From Euglena gracilis (Eukaryota > Euglenida > Euglenophyceae > Euglenales): DNA of 64,000 nucleotides. Shown here one piece after another: positions 44,869 through 57,006 of this stretch. The DNA lies in assembly GCA_039621445.1 (NCBI GenBank), contig CP154956.1, positions 48,217,291 to 48,281,290 on the forward strand, given 5' to 3'. Made by a program: the position numbers and the translations under genes. The notes below the pieces were generated by a model. The model was not told the DNA's origin and made no database searches. It was given only the letters and a program-made list of their open reading frames with translations. Numbering within the stretch: the first letter of the stretch is position 1; the number at the start of each line of letters is the position of its first letter.

Positions 44869-44938
44869 GGGTTAGGGTTAGGGTTAGGGTTTGGGTTAGG
44901 GTTAGGGTTAGGGTTAGGGTTAGGGTTAGGGTTAGGGT
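44869..44938 (+). repeat. interstitial telomeric repeat (TTAGGG)n
   Basis: About 11 units of GGGTTA with one GGGTTTGGGTTA variant, following an A-run. It is near-perfect, so probably recent. Open frames across it are artefacts. Confidence 0.95.
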
Positions 44939-45229
44939 CCAGAAAGCAGGTCCCTGCTGAGCATCCCACCTCTGTTGGGTTCTTAGGAAAATGTGGCATG
45001 GCCTCAAAACCAAGTTTTTGAGAGCATCGGGATACATATCCCATCTCCCACCCTGGCTTTGCACAAATATCCCCTCTGGGGACCAATTTCGGCCACCCAA
45101 ATAATAAACCCCCTCCGACACCAGTGAAGGCAAAGGGAGAAAAAGAGGAAATCAGCAGATACTTTTCGAAAATCACAAACGTCCAAACAGCATCCAATTT
45201 CCAAAAATGACTTGAAATGCCAAAATAAA

Positions 45230-45360
45230 AGCCTGGGGGGTTTTGGGGTCCATTATTGCCTTCAAAATTCTGCCCAAATAATACCCCCCCAAATAACAAT
45301 CCCCCCCATTAAACCCCTCCGCCTGGTTTATCATTTGGGGGGGGTTTACATAATAATCCA
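45230..45360. mobile_element. small C-run word element (CAAATAA..CCCCC)
   Basis: CAAATAATACCCCCC, CAAATAACAATCCCCCC and ATTAAACCCC words are followed by inverted GGTTTATCATTTGGGG and GGGGTTTACATAAT. Related in word and design to 26508-26713. Confidence 0.5.
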
Positions 45361-45533
45361 GCCCAGAATCCACCTGACCTTCTCATTTCAAAACCCTGCC
45401 TCGTTCCCAGAAAAGAGAGGATACCAAAAAAAATAATTCTCTCTGGTGGCCCAGCTGTTGTGGTGTGGTGGTCTCCTCAAAACACAAACATCAAAATTGA
45501 CGAAAAAAAGGTCAGGTATGAGCCTCCACCGGC

Positions 45534-45619
<86 letters not shown>
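45534..45619. repeat. (AC)n microsatellite
   Basis: About 43 AC units, uninterrupted. Confidence 0.95.
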
Positions 45620-45622
<3 letters not shown>

Positions 45623-45975
45623 GGTTACAAACATGAACTGCTTTGAGGAGCAGCCCGCAGGGAGACTTTGCAAATAAGGACGCAACTTTGATGACTGACG
45701 ATTTGAAACCTGAGAAGTGATTGGCCCAATGATTTTTGAGTTCATGTGGTTAGTTTTGGGTCAAAATTTCACAATTTCTAAAAATAAACACACAAACAGA
45801 GGCCTGGCACCTCCCTGATGTTTGGATGTGAACATGAAAACCAACATGAAAATGGGGGGGCCATTTCCAATCCTGATGAAGCAACACTGACTGATTAGAG
45901 ATAAATCAACCCCCCCCCCAAATAGCTTTGCCCCCTGAAAAGATAATGGACCGATCCCCCTGCATGGCGCATGGT

Positions 45976-47087
45976 GGTAGACTGGGGGGGGGGGGTAGTG
46001 GGTAGTCGGCCGACTACCCAACTGGTCGGCCGACTAGGCCTGGTCGGTAGCTAGTCGGCGAGACGGGGGGGGGGGGGTAGTGGGTAGTCGGCCGACTAGT
46101 CGGCGAAATACCCACTCTAATGTACTAACGGGTCAAAACCGCCGACTTTTAAGCCCCCCCCATGAAGAAAATTGTATGCAAACTAGTCGGTGGCTAGTCG
46201 GTGGTCATAAAAATGGTCTGTGGCGGGCCCAAATCACCCGGAAATGGTCCGGATGGGTCCAAATAAATGCCTTACACCAACATAAACACCCTCAGATGGA
46301 AATCTTTGGTCGGTGGGGGTCGGTGGGCCCTTGATGGGTGTCCGGAGGGGTAAAAAACCAATGATGAAACAGGGATTACATGAAAATCCTTTAGAAATGC
46401 AAGCATTCTGCATTACGAGGGGCAGAAAACTCCCCCTCCACCCCCATCCGAGCCTCAAATAACAAAATCCCTTCTGTGTTGGCAACATACTCGGGGGCTA
46501 AGTCGTTTTTGTGGCTCACTTTGGCATAGGCGGGGGGGGTCCCCCCTCAAATAACAAAATCCCTTCTATGTTGGCAACATACTTGGAGGGCTAAGTCCTT
46601 TTTGTGCGAAATAGGCATTGACATAGGTGGGGGGGGGGGGGCTCTGCCCCCCCCCGCACCCCCCCCTCAAATAACAAAATCCCTTCTATGTTGGCAATAT
46701 ACTTGGAGGGCTAAATCCTTTTTGTGCAAATTTTGCCTTATATTGAAAATCCAACGGGGAGAGGTGTTCTTTTGCCAAAAGTGGCCCAAAATGGACATTT
46801 TCCTCCCAAGTTTTTGCATATTCACCCCCGATTGGGGGATTCTGGAGCCATTTGGGTGGGTTTTGACTGGTGTTGAGGTGATTTGGACAAAAGTTTTTTT
46901 CAGGGGGGGGCTTAAAAGTCGGCGGTTTTGACCCGTTAGTACATTAGAGTGGGTAGTCGGCCGACTAGTCGGCCGACTACCCACTCCCCCCCCCCCACCA
47001 TGTCTCGCCGACTAGTTACCGACCAGGCCTAGTCGGCCGACCAGTTGGGTAGTCGGCCGACTACCCACTACCCCCCCCCAGTCTACC
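45976..47087. mobile_element. 1.1-kb foldback element with long inverted repeats
   Basis: The arms (45976-about 46165 and about 46905-47087) are inverted copies. They start GGTAGACTGGGG and carry repeated TAGTCGGCCGACTA palindromes and a shared inner end (AACGGGTCAAAACCGCCGAC). The middle holds three direct repeats of about 110 bp (from about 46455, 46545 and 46668) containing CAAATAACAAAATCCCTTCT. A diverged relative lies at 52200-52340. No ORF of note and no clear target duplication. Confidence 0.85.
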
Positions 47088-47229
47088 GTTTGGCACTCCC
47101 CTGCATGTCATTTGAGCAGTACCCAAAGCCAGTGCTGGATTGATTGACCACTTTTCCAAAAGTAATTTGTTGCCAAATGTTGCTTTTTATTAATAACTGA
47201 AATAGAATTTTATTCAAAAATCGACTGCC

Positions 47230-48480
47230 GCTGACGGTTTTAGCAGGGGCACCAGGCAGCCAAGGCGCCTGTTAACCTGATAGTCTTTTCACATTTATCA
47301 AGGCAGGAAAATTTGGGGATCCTGGTTTTGATGTTTGGGATTAAATGGCCGCATGGTCTTGGGAAACGAGAGATGGGCTTAAGGCCAAGTTGTTGGGGCA
47401 CTTGCTGAGTGCGGGAGGCTTCCGGTCGTCCCAAAGGCCCCGCAATGTTGTTAGGGAGAAAGCCCGAGACGGCAGATTTTTTGCTGTTTTTTTTATGCAT
47501 ATTTGATAATAAAACGAATGTTTATGTACACAGATGGAATGTGCATTTTCGGTACATTGGATGAGCTTCCCACCCCCTGATCTTCCAGAAAATGCATCGG
47601 TTCCACATTTTTCCACATTTATTTGGACCCTCCGCTTGCAGTGGCCCCGGGTTATATCGGGGGGGGGGGTTAGAGTATTTATTTGTTTGTGCAATTGTCT
47701 GAAAAAAAAATCGGAAAAGGAAAATAAAATGTGAGAAAAATGGATTAAAATAGATAAAAAGAATTCGGCTTTTTGCAATTTTTTCAATTTGCAAAAATGC
47801 GAATTATAATTACTCATTTATTATCATTACACTTTATTATTATTAATTATAATTACTCATTACACATTATTGTCCGATCAGGAGAAGCATTAAAACCAGT
47901 TTCCAGAGGCCCCGCGCCTGTCTTGAAAATACATCGACATAAATGGGTTTTAGCAGGGGCGCCGTTCAGGATTCGTTCAGGATTAATTATCAAGACAGGC
48001 GCCCGTTTTCTCGGGATGCAGGCAGCTGGTAATTGATTCAAGTGACAAAAGAATCTATTATGTGGGGACCAGTGTCCCAGAGCTCAACAAGAGCTGAGAT
48101 AGCGGTAACGACAGAAACTTGGCAGACAAAAATAAATGGGACATGAGCACGACCCAGACAGAATGTGCTCAGACTGGCCTCCCACACGAGGTTTTGCCGC
48201 TTGGCCATGAAGAACAGTCTATGAAAAAGGCAAAGAAGGAGGACAAGGCAAATAAAAGATGTTCTCATTTCACAAAAGGTGAAGCAGTTTTCAAGACAGG
48301 CGCCCGTTGGTGTCGAACAGTTTTCAAGACAGGCCCCATTGGCATAAAACGGTTTTCAGAGGGGCGCCATTTTCTTGCTGAAAACCACAAAAAAAAAAAC
48401 GTCAAAAAAACCACCGCACGGGTTACTAATCGTCGAACGTTGTTCAAGACAGGCGTACGGGCCCTGCAAAGGAGGTATTA
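47230..48480. repeat. cluster of short GACAGGCGCC-type words
   Basis: TTTTCAAGACAGGCGCC or close variants (GGTTTTAGCAGGGGCGCC, GTTTTCAGAGGGGCGCC, inverted GCGCCTGTCTTGAAAA) occur about eight times within 1.25 kb, in both orientations and with uneven spacing. The rest is AT-rich and non-coding. Confidence 0.6.
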
Positions 48481-48980
48481 AACAAATTGACTGCACTAAC
48501 GAGGATTCCTTCAAAAAAAACATGGTAAAAAATTGCGCAAACACCTTGGTGTGAAGCACATTCACGAGAATCAGTGAGGCACCAGCCTTTTTATTCACGT
48601 TCACAGAGAAAAAAGGGGGTCCATGATTTGTATCTGTAGGTAAAACGGCTGACGCCCAAGACTTATGAATAACAATTGTTTCGAAAAAAAAAATGCAAAA
48701 TTAACCAGTGATCGGTATTTAATTGGTTTCTCTGGCGAGAAACCTGTTAAAGGAAAAAATTCATCCCCAACACATGCATGTCATTTGGATGGAATTTTGC
48801 CACCTGCACTTCAAGTTTTGCGAAGAACCCGAGATAGACGAATCCAATTTTTCAACCACATTTTCTTTTTCTTGCCGTGCTGTTACAAACTGGCGTTCCT
48901 ATTTGGCAAGGTCTCGAGTGTGCTGATGTGTCAACGTTCTTTAGCACATTTCGAGTTTGGACAAGAAAGTTTCCCATGTA

Positions 48981-49097
<117 letters not shown>

Positions 49098-49199
49098 ACA
49101 TATATACAAAGTAATTGACTTTCATGCCCAAGGGGACTATCAGCTGACAATTTGCAAAGTTGGTCTCTCTGATCCCATCGTCGGTTGGTGATGGAATCC

Positions 49200-51687
49200 T
49201 TTGTTCGTTTAATTGACGAGTGCATCAAGTTTTGAAGAAAATTACCAGAAATTCTCTGAACTAAAACTCGGAATTTTAGCCCCTCAACCGTTTCAAGATA
49301 GAACTTCAGCTCAGCCAGATTGAGCCGATGGTGGATTTTACCCTCACCCCCCCCCCCAATTGGTAAGGGTTCCTTCAGACCTGGGAAGCAATTGGGGGGG
49401 GGCAACCCACGGATTCTTGAAGTGTGCAAAATTGTCGAGTTTTTTGCGCATGGTCGGATTTGCCAATGACTTTTTCTCATCCGGCAAATTATAAAAATTT
49501 TGAAACAAACGTTTTTGGAGGCTTTTAGAGCAAATTTTTTGGCAACCTTGCCAAATTTGTCCAGTCTATTTTGGAGGCCCGTTAGCAAATTAGGGGGGGG
49601 GGTCAAATGGGCTGCGGGCGGCTTCCTGGGGGTATCCATCGTGGGGGTCGGGTCGGACCACTGGGGGTCGACACGACCCCAGATATCAGCATTGCCCCCC
49701 CTTTCCCTTACATTTTCACTGCAGGCCGGGCTGACCTGTGCAGGCCGGGCTGACCCCCAAAAATACGCATTACCCCTCTTCATTTTTCAAATTTAAGGGC
49801 CCCCAAATTTTCCCAACTTGAACCAACTCTGTCAAACTAGGCAGAATTGTCAGAAAGCGCCAAATTGGAAGAACAAGGTCAGGGTCAGGACATCGCATTC
49901 ATTTCGCCCCATCCAACTCAGTGTTGCCTTAGCTGTCTCCACAGCACACATGTTCATGATTGCAACCCATCAAAAATGATGCCAAACTGAAAGAATTTAT
50001 GAGAATATTAGAAGGGTTTTGGGAAAGTTGATAATTTCCCGCTCATCGTTGTTGTATTTGCCTCAACAGGGTACACACTGAACCCAAAGAGTCGCCCAAC
50101 TCGTGTTAAAACATGTGGGGACCCAAGCGAGGCATATTAACCCCAGTTGGACGAAAGATGTGGCCTAGAATCTGGCTACGGCCGGGCTATACACAGCACT
50201 ATGTGAAAGCTCGGGTCAACTGGCAAAGCCCAGTAGCTCACGAACTCTCAGCGATCTAAATTGACACATCTGGTTCCTAATTTCTCCTTGGGGAGTTTGG
50301 GTGGTTTTGCAAGTAAACCCCCCCAATTAGAAGCCCCCCCCAAATAACACCCCCCCAAATAGAAGCCCCCCCCCCCCCGCTCAGGTTTCCCCTCAAAAAA
50401 TTAAAAAATCCTTCGGCCGGCGGCCGATCTGGGGATCAAACGGGGTCCAAATTTTAGAATGTGCAAGACGCATTTTTCGAGTTTTGGGTGGATAGGCCAG
50501 ATTTCAAGGATATCAGGTATCAATTTTGTTCCCGATGTCGACCTGATTTCGTGGAGATTTTTCGATTTTTTTTCCACCATTTTTCCGAAATTTTTCGGTC
50601 AGCTTGGTCAGGGGGGGGGGCTGTTATTTAACAAAAGGTACCCAGTTAGAAGCCCCCCCCCCTAATTGGGGGGGTTCTCCGTATACTCTGCAGGGGAAAA
50701 TTTGTAAAAATTTAAAAAAAAAAAAAAACGGGATAGGGATAAAACCTGAGCCCTGTTCCTTCCAAAAACTTCATTTTTTTCAGTTTGACATTATTATTGA
50801 TGGGGTATGGGTAGGAATATGTGCACGTTGCATAATTTGCGGAAATTGCGGTTTTGGGAATTCGTACACTTCGTACACTGCTGGAGGTGACTTAGAAAAT
50901 TTTCACAATTTTGGTCATTTTGCAAGTCAAGTTTTGAGCCGTTTGGAGTGGAAATTACGGTTATCAATCCCCCCCTTTTTGAAATTTCCCGCTCGTGTTG
51001 CTGTATTTGCCTCAACAGCGTCCAAGTAAAAAGCCCTCATCATTGGTTTCTCTTGGGACCAACCATTTTTGGCCAAAAGGGGTGGAGGATAATTCACCAA
51101 AAAAAGGGGCAATATGATGGATTTCTCGGGGTCGGCCCGAGGCTGAACCCCAGTGGTCAGTATCCCACCCCCAGAGGTTTGGTCCAGCCAACCAAATCGG
51201 CCTTACCCCAGAATGGTCACCCTCAGGAATCTGCACGGAGCCGGGCAAATAGAGGGGGGGTATTCCTTTGTTTGCACAATCCTTGTCTTCTGAACATGCA
51301 CAGCAAAATGCAAAACGGAAATTCAAAAATGGAATTTCATATCACAATAATCAGACGCGAAAATGTGACCTCCATTCTTCCTGCTGAGGTCCCCGTGGGG
51401 GGGGGGGTTGCTCCAGCACCCACCCCAAAATCTGACCCCGGCCACTCGTTGTGAGGCTGCAAAAACAACTTACACCTTACGTTTGTAAATTTTATTTACA
51501 AACTGCCTTTATAGGCAATTGTGAACAAAAGGTTGGTGCACCAAATATCATTTTTATTTTGCAAATATCATTGTTTTCAATTTTCCCAATTTTTGCAATC
51601 CTTTAATTGTGGGTGAAACCTTTCAAAATGATTTTGTTTTTAAAAATATCCTCGTTTGGAAGGAGAATGAATGTGCTTGACATTCTG
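49200..51687. other. AT-rich repeat region without supported genes
   Basis: Includes GGTCGG/CCGACC words at 49640-49760 and C-run word clusters (CAATTAGAAGCCCCCC, CAAATAACACCCCC) at 50315-50375. An inverted partner lies at 50610-50680, with a CGGCCGGCGGCCG palindrome at 50413. CGCATTACCCC...AAATTTAAGGGCCCCC near 49766 is echoed at 63025. Confidence 0.5.
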
Positions 51688-51805
51688 TTATTTCTGGAAT
51701 GATTCTTCTTCATCCGCATTCTTTGTGGTAAAATTGACCTTTCTTTTCCTCCAAATAACGTTTCTTTGATTAAAAATTGACCTGTTTGGATTGATTTGGG
51801 GCCAA

Positions 51806-52051
51806 CACATAGCAAGGCAAACCTTGTGGGACATGATATGGTCAGCAAATGAAAGTCCTACGTCACTGCTGTTCAAACCAATTGACTTCTCAAATTGTTG
51901 CGGCTCTGATTTTTCGATGGGGATGGCCAGTTCTGTTGAAAGCGACTTGGGTGCCTCAAGCACAGAAACCTTTGCAGTTTCACACAACTTGAATACTTGT
52001 GCAATGAGGTCTTCAGAAAGGTCGACGTTTTTAGGCTGACCATTGGGTCCC
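51806..52051 (-). CDS. orphan exon, AT-richer, unknown product
   Basis: A textbook acceptor (TTTTTTGTCTTTCAG) is followed by about 80 open codons beginning GPNGQPKNVDLSEDLIAQVF and containing KSLSTELAIPIEKSEPQQFE. A possible donor (GTGTTG) follows; without it the frame stays open to 51688. Composition is balanced and not low-complexity, unlike other open frames nearby. No partner exon was recognised, so this may be an isolated gene fragment, a decayed duplicate or part of a gene running off the right side. No domain recognised. Confidence 0.4.
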
Positions 52052-52199
52052 CTGAAAGACAAAAAAGAAACCCAGAAAAACTCAGTCCGAAACTGCCCTC
52101 CGAATCTGGCTCCCATTGGCTCCCCTATGATATCCCATTGAAACCATGTCCACAAAATGCCATCGAACCTCCCTTAAATGGCATCTGCTAGGGTCAAAA

Positions 52200-52345
52200 T
52201 TGTAATGGGGGGGAGGCGCCCCGACTTAATGTGGTGGGGGGGGGACTGTTTGGTTGGCCAACTAAAAGTCAACCGACTAGTCAGGGGGGATGGGGGGGGG
52301 GGCGCTGGTTAATCGACCAGCTAGTTGACGGGACACTCTAACGTG
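52200..52345. repeat. diverged relative of the 46-kb foldback end
   Basis: ACTAGTCAGGGGGG, GGTTGGCCAACT and GGGACACTCTAACGTG parallel the arm of the element at 45976-47087 (ACTCTAATGTACTAACGGG). Single arm only. Confidence 0.4.
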
Positions 52346-54060
52346 CCAGGGTTTGATAAGCTGAGCTTTGTTTCCAAAAGCAACAAGCCTGGTCAACGGC
52401 CCGGTTGCCACCCACCAGACCGACCCGGCCTTGGCTGTCGGGCTGGCTGGTTCGGCGGCCCGGTGGCCCAGCCTGGCCAAACATTTTGCTTGATTTTGCT
52501 TCATTGTCAACGCATTTGGCCTTTCACGATTAAAAAAAAAATGACAAAAAAATGCCATTTCCCTGGCCAGGCAGGGAGTTGCGGGAAAATAAATATGGGC
52601 ACACCTCCATCAATTCCCTACCAGACCAACCCAACCTGATTCGTCTAATGCCGTCAAAACAACGAGCCGACATTTCGACCAAGATAAAACAAAGCAAAAA
52701 TGGTGCGACGAATTTTCTTCGGCCCAGATAAAACTGTATGGCACAGCTGAATTGAGGAAATGAGGTTCAGGTTGAGGTTGAGGTTTCCCAACCTCAATGT
52801 TTCCTCAATATGACATTTGTGTCAGAATTCAAGGAAAAAGACTTAATGACAAAAAATTGTAACACAAAGAGGCAATATATATTGAACACAAAAAAAAACA
52901 TTGAAAAACACTGAATGGACAATCTCATCTTGTAAAACATTCCTCAAAAGCAAGCTTGGCAAGCTTCCATCAACACACAACATATGTGGGTTGGAAAAAA
53001 GGAAAAATATGTGGGTTGGTGATTTTAACGCACCAGATAAATGGCCATTGCCCATATTCTTTGAAAAATGCTCGGACTCTGTATTTTGAACATTTGAGGT
53101 AAAGCTTGAGGTTGTCAACATTGAGGTTGAATTTTTTTTGCAAACCTCAACCTCAAGCCCTGCATAAACATATGTCAAGGTATGATGGGGGGGTTTGGGG
53201 TGTTCCTGGGGCTTGATTTTAGGTCGTCAGACATTTCCTTTCATTCCCTATCATTTTTGAGAAATTTTGGGGAAATCCATAGTTGGAACTTTCTTTTTGC
53301 ATTTTTTAAAATAAAAAAATCAAAACGACGCGTCTTTTTTCTGAAAAAAAAACTCAAAAAAAAACATCAAAAAAAAAACGGAAGGGAAATTTCATTCAAA
53401 AAAAAAATCGTTGTGAAACACCCAAGCCATACTTCGAATCCGGTTCAGTTCAAAAATTGCCAAAAATGGTCAAAAACATCCACAAAGCTGTTCCTCGGTG
53501 TCTCGCAATGGTATGTCATACATTCACACAGATGGCCAGACTTTACATTAGCTTCTCTGACAGGGACTCTGACACCGACGCGATAAAAGCAACCTCTCCT
53601 AAAAACCTTCCTAAAGCCACATTTTATGTTGCGTTACATTGAACTAGAAAAAAGCAACAGGGGTGTCGCCCCGCGTCCCACCCGCGTCCCCCCCCCTCGT
53701 CCCCCCTCCCCGTCCCAGATTTTGGCTGGGCACATTTTTTGGTCGACCAAAGGAAAATCACATGCAAATTTGGGTGACACCAAAAAAAAAAGGTGTCAGG
53801 GCAGTAGGGCCACAGTTCCCCCTCAGCGTCCCCCCCCCCGCATCCCCCCCCTGCGTCCCGGACCACCCCCACAGCTTTGTGATCACTGCGCATCATGCAA
53901 ATCCAGAGGCAACAGCAAATGTGATGGGACACACTGCTTCTCAAAAACATTTGGGGCTCTGTGGTGACCTTCAAACTGGTTTTTGGCGGGTTTTTGTGAT
54001 ATTTTTTTAAAAAAAACAAAAATGACAGACAGGGGGGTCCTGGACAATCCCCATCCTACC

Positions 54061-54316
54061 CCCCCCCCTAGTCGTATGACCGGGTTCCTGCAACCTGTGA
54101 CCGGGGGGGGGGTCATAACACCCCCATAACCTGCAACCTGTGACCGGGGGGGTGGTCGTAAATGAGGTGGCAGTCATAGGTAAGGTGGTGTTAAATTTTT
54201 CGCAACCTGCAACCTGTGACCGGGGGGGGGGGGGTCATAACACCCCCATGACCTGCAACCTGTGACCGGGGGGTGGTCGTAAATGAGGGGTGGTCGTACG
54301 ACTAGGGGGGGGGGGG
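54061..54316. mobile_element. 256-bp array element of CCTGCAACCTGTGACCGGGG units
   Basis: Ends CCCCTAGTCGTATGACC and GGTCGTACGACTAGGGG are inverted repeats. Between them are four direct units of CCTGCAACCTGTGACCGGGG with GTCATAACACCCCC spacers. Confidence 0.75.
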
Positions 54317-54919
54317 TAAGTACCAAACCAAACTTGTCCACCAAAGAATTAACAAAAAATGCTTCTTCCGGACAATCCACAGGCATAAGGCAAACAAAAA
54401 AACTGAAAAAAGAAAAAGCAGAAAAACGTCACCAGTCTCACACAGAAGTGTCCACGGGGGCTCAACGAAAATGTCCATGGGGGTCTAAATTTCTCGTCCA
54501 TTGGGGATCAATAATTGTGTCCGCGGGAGTTCTCAGAAAGGATTCCGCGAGGGACAACAAAACTTAGCCGGGAGGGATCTTCATTTTGTCCAAAATTCCT
54601 TACTCAGGTGTCCGCCAGCTGTATCAGGGCAATATTTGTCCGCTTTTTGGGTCCAAATAGTCGTGAAATGCCAAATATCCAGCGACATAAATTGAAAGGT
54701 CGACCCCCAAGTCCTATGACCGAAATGAAATAGCTGACAACTCATTTAAACAAAGCTTTTTTTTAAAAAAAAACGTGTTTACGTTGCCTCCCCCCCCCTT
54801 AACGACACCCCTCCAGGCCCACCACCGTTGCCCTTTGAAACTCCAGCCGGGATGGATCTTTTTTTTACTTCTGCTTTTTTTCATTGAGCAAGGGGGGGGG
54901 AAATGCGCTCGCCCGGCCT

Positions 54920-55350
54920 CGGAAAAAAAATGCGCAAAAATGCGCAAAAAAAATGCGCAAAAAATGCGCATTTTTGGAAAAAAAAATGCGCAAAAATGTG
55001 CAAAATCCGAGAAAAAATGCGCAAAAATCACGAAAATGCAAAAATTACCCAAAAACATGCAAAAATGGCACCAAATTTGAAGAAATTATGTAGAATAATG
55101 AGGAAAATGTAAGTTTCAAAAAAAGTCGAAAATTTCAAATTTTTGCAAAAAATTGCAAAAATGGTCAAAAAATGCGAAAATTTTGGAAAATCACGAAAAA
55201 ATGTGCCAAAAAGCAAAAAAAAATGGGCTGAAAAAAAATGAAAAAAATGCGCAAAAAATGCGAAAAAATGCGCAAAAATGCGCATTTTTGGAAAATTTGA
55301 AAAAATGCGCAAAAAATGCGAAAAAAATGCGAAAAAATGCGAAACGCATT
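54920..55350. repeat. low-complexity ATGCGCAAAA region
   Basis: Dozens of AAAAATGCGCAAAA words with irregular spacing; it yields spurious Lys/Ala/Cys or Phe/Ala/His frames on both strands. Confidence 0.85.
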
Positions 55351-55527
55351 TCCCCCCCCCTGCATTGAGCAAAATAAGATGACGGAGTGCAACACACTTT
55401 CTGAACGAGTGGTGTGGGATTGTGGCGTTGGGATGTGTGATCCATGGGCATCCAGGATGTTGCTCATGGTACCGCAGGTACCATGGGTGTTTGGTAGGTC
55501 ATGATCTGCGAATTTGGTGGTGGGGGA

Positions 55528-56356
55528 CAGGGGTTTTTTAAGACCGGGGGGGAGGGGGGTCTCCCACCCACCCACCCCCTGGGGGGCCCCCCCGGGGGGG
55601 GTCCCAGGGGGACCCACAAAAAAAATGCGAAAAGTGCTAAAAATAGCACTTTTTCAAAAATTTCGGCCGAAAAGTATATCCCACCCCTCCGGGGGGACCC
55701 CCCAGCGGGGGGGGCTCGGCCGGACCCACCCACCCTACCCCCCCTCCCCCCCATACTTGTAGTTAGTGCGCCGCGGCACTCATGCCGCAGCGCAAAAAAA
55801 AATTTTCCGCGGTGGTCGCGGCACACAGAAAGATTTTTGCCGCGGCTGTCGCGGCACAAGCAAAAATTTTTGCCGTGGTGGTCGCGGCGCAAGGGGAAAA
55901 ATTTTACGCGGTGGTTGCGGCACAAAAAAAATTCTGCCCGGAGCTCAAGAACGTATTGGCAGCAACACAACACCCAACATTTTTTTTGGTGGAAACAATT
56001 AGATTGATAGATGGTGAAAGCTGATCTGTGAAAACAAACAAGAACACTTGCACAAAAGTTCACTCCCTGCTGCCAAATACCCTTCTCAGCCATGGTCGAG
56101 AAAATATCAAAGAGGCCAGGCAAGGGATAGGGCCGAAAGGAAGTAATTTAAAAAGACAATTGCCGCGGCGGTCGCGGCGCACACATAAACCAGTGCCGCG
56201 GCATTCGCGGCACACAGAAAATTTTTTGCCGCAGCGCTGCCGGTTACAAAATTTTTTTTCCGCGGTGGTCGCGGCGCATGGATACAATTTTTCCGGTCGC
56301 ACTAACTGCAAGTATGCTCCCCCCCCCCGGGGGTCCACGACTAAAAAAAATCCCTG
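55528..56356. mobile_element. MITE family E copy, interrupted by a second element
   Basis: Starts CAGGGGTTTTTTAAGACC and ends ACTAAAAAAAATCCCTG. Flanks GTGGGGGA (55520-55527) and GTGGGGGT (56357-56364) match at 7 of 8. Without the insert at 55752-56316 plus its duplication, the element is about 256 bp, as in the other copies. Confidence 0.88.
55752..56316. mobile_element. 565-bp element nested in family E, with CCGCGG arrays
   Basis: Starts CATACTTGTAGTTAGTGCG and ends CGCACTAACTGCAAGTATG: 19-bp inverted repeats with one mismatch. Flanked by the 8-bp repeat CTCCCCCC (55744-55751 and 56317-56324). Near each end are four or five copies of TTGCCGCGGTGGTCGCGGC in direct tandem, a pattern typical of subterminal transposase-binding sites. 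The middle is unique, AT-rich and non-coding. Confidence 0.88.
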
Positions 56357-56609
56357 GTGGGGGTATGTTGCGATTCTGCGAATCTGGGTGTGGTGGTATG
56401 TCAAAAAATTTTGCTGGCTATGGGCAAACACATTTGAAGGCCATGGTTGGGGCAAATATTTTTTGCCAGCCATGGGCAAAATTCAAGTGCTAGGCGCAAT
56501 CTTAATTTTGCGTTTAGCTTGAGTTGTAAACGTTTAATGGGCCCACATCCCAAAAAAAGGCCAGCAAAATTTTTGGAAATAATCCCAGGGCTGCCAAGTC
56601 GTCAAAAGG

Positions 56610-56825
56610 CCCAATACCCTCACCCCCCCCCCCTATTTGGCTAATGGCCGGGCTCCTTCGGACCCCCAATTAGCCAATTAGGGGGGGGGACAATTAGGGG
56701 GGGGTTACCCCGGCCAATGGCCAATAAGCCTGACCCCCCCCCTAATTGGCTAATGGACCGTCCAACGGGACCCCCAATTAGCCAATTGGGGGGGGGGGGC
56801 AAATAGGGGGGGGGGGAAAGAGAAT
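56610..56825. mobile_element. C-run word element (TTAGCCAATTAGGGG)
   Basis: CCCCCTATTTGGCTAATGG at the left and CAATTGGGGG...CAAATAGGGGG at the right are inverted; inside are repeated CCAATTAGCCAATT words. A sister copy lies at 58735-58850. Confidence 0.6.
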
Positions 56826-57006
56826 TCAAGCCAGTGCAACACCCTATCTAATGGTTTCTGGCTTTCCGGCAACTCCACGTCTGGCAAAGTCATACCGCAG
56901 CCCCTGTTTTTTGACGCATTTTTGGCCTTTTTTTTTGGCCCGTTTTGTTCCAAAAAGTGCAATTTTTTTTAAAAATATCGCAAAAATGAAGCAGTTGAGT
57001 TGCGGG

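Noticed and set aside
44836-45133. Frames of Leu-Thr or Pro-Asn repeats
   Set aside because: They translate the TTAGGG tract and are not genes.
47230-48480. CRISPR-like array
   Set aside because: The repeated word is short, in both orientations and unevenly spaced, and the sequence is eukaryotic.
54884-55372. Lys/Asn/Ala and Phe/Ala/His frames of 70-115 codons
   Set aside because: Low-complexity ATGCGCAAAA repeats; both strands are open for the same reason.
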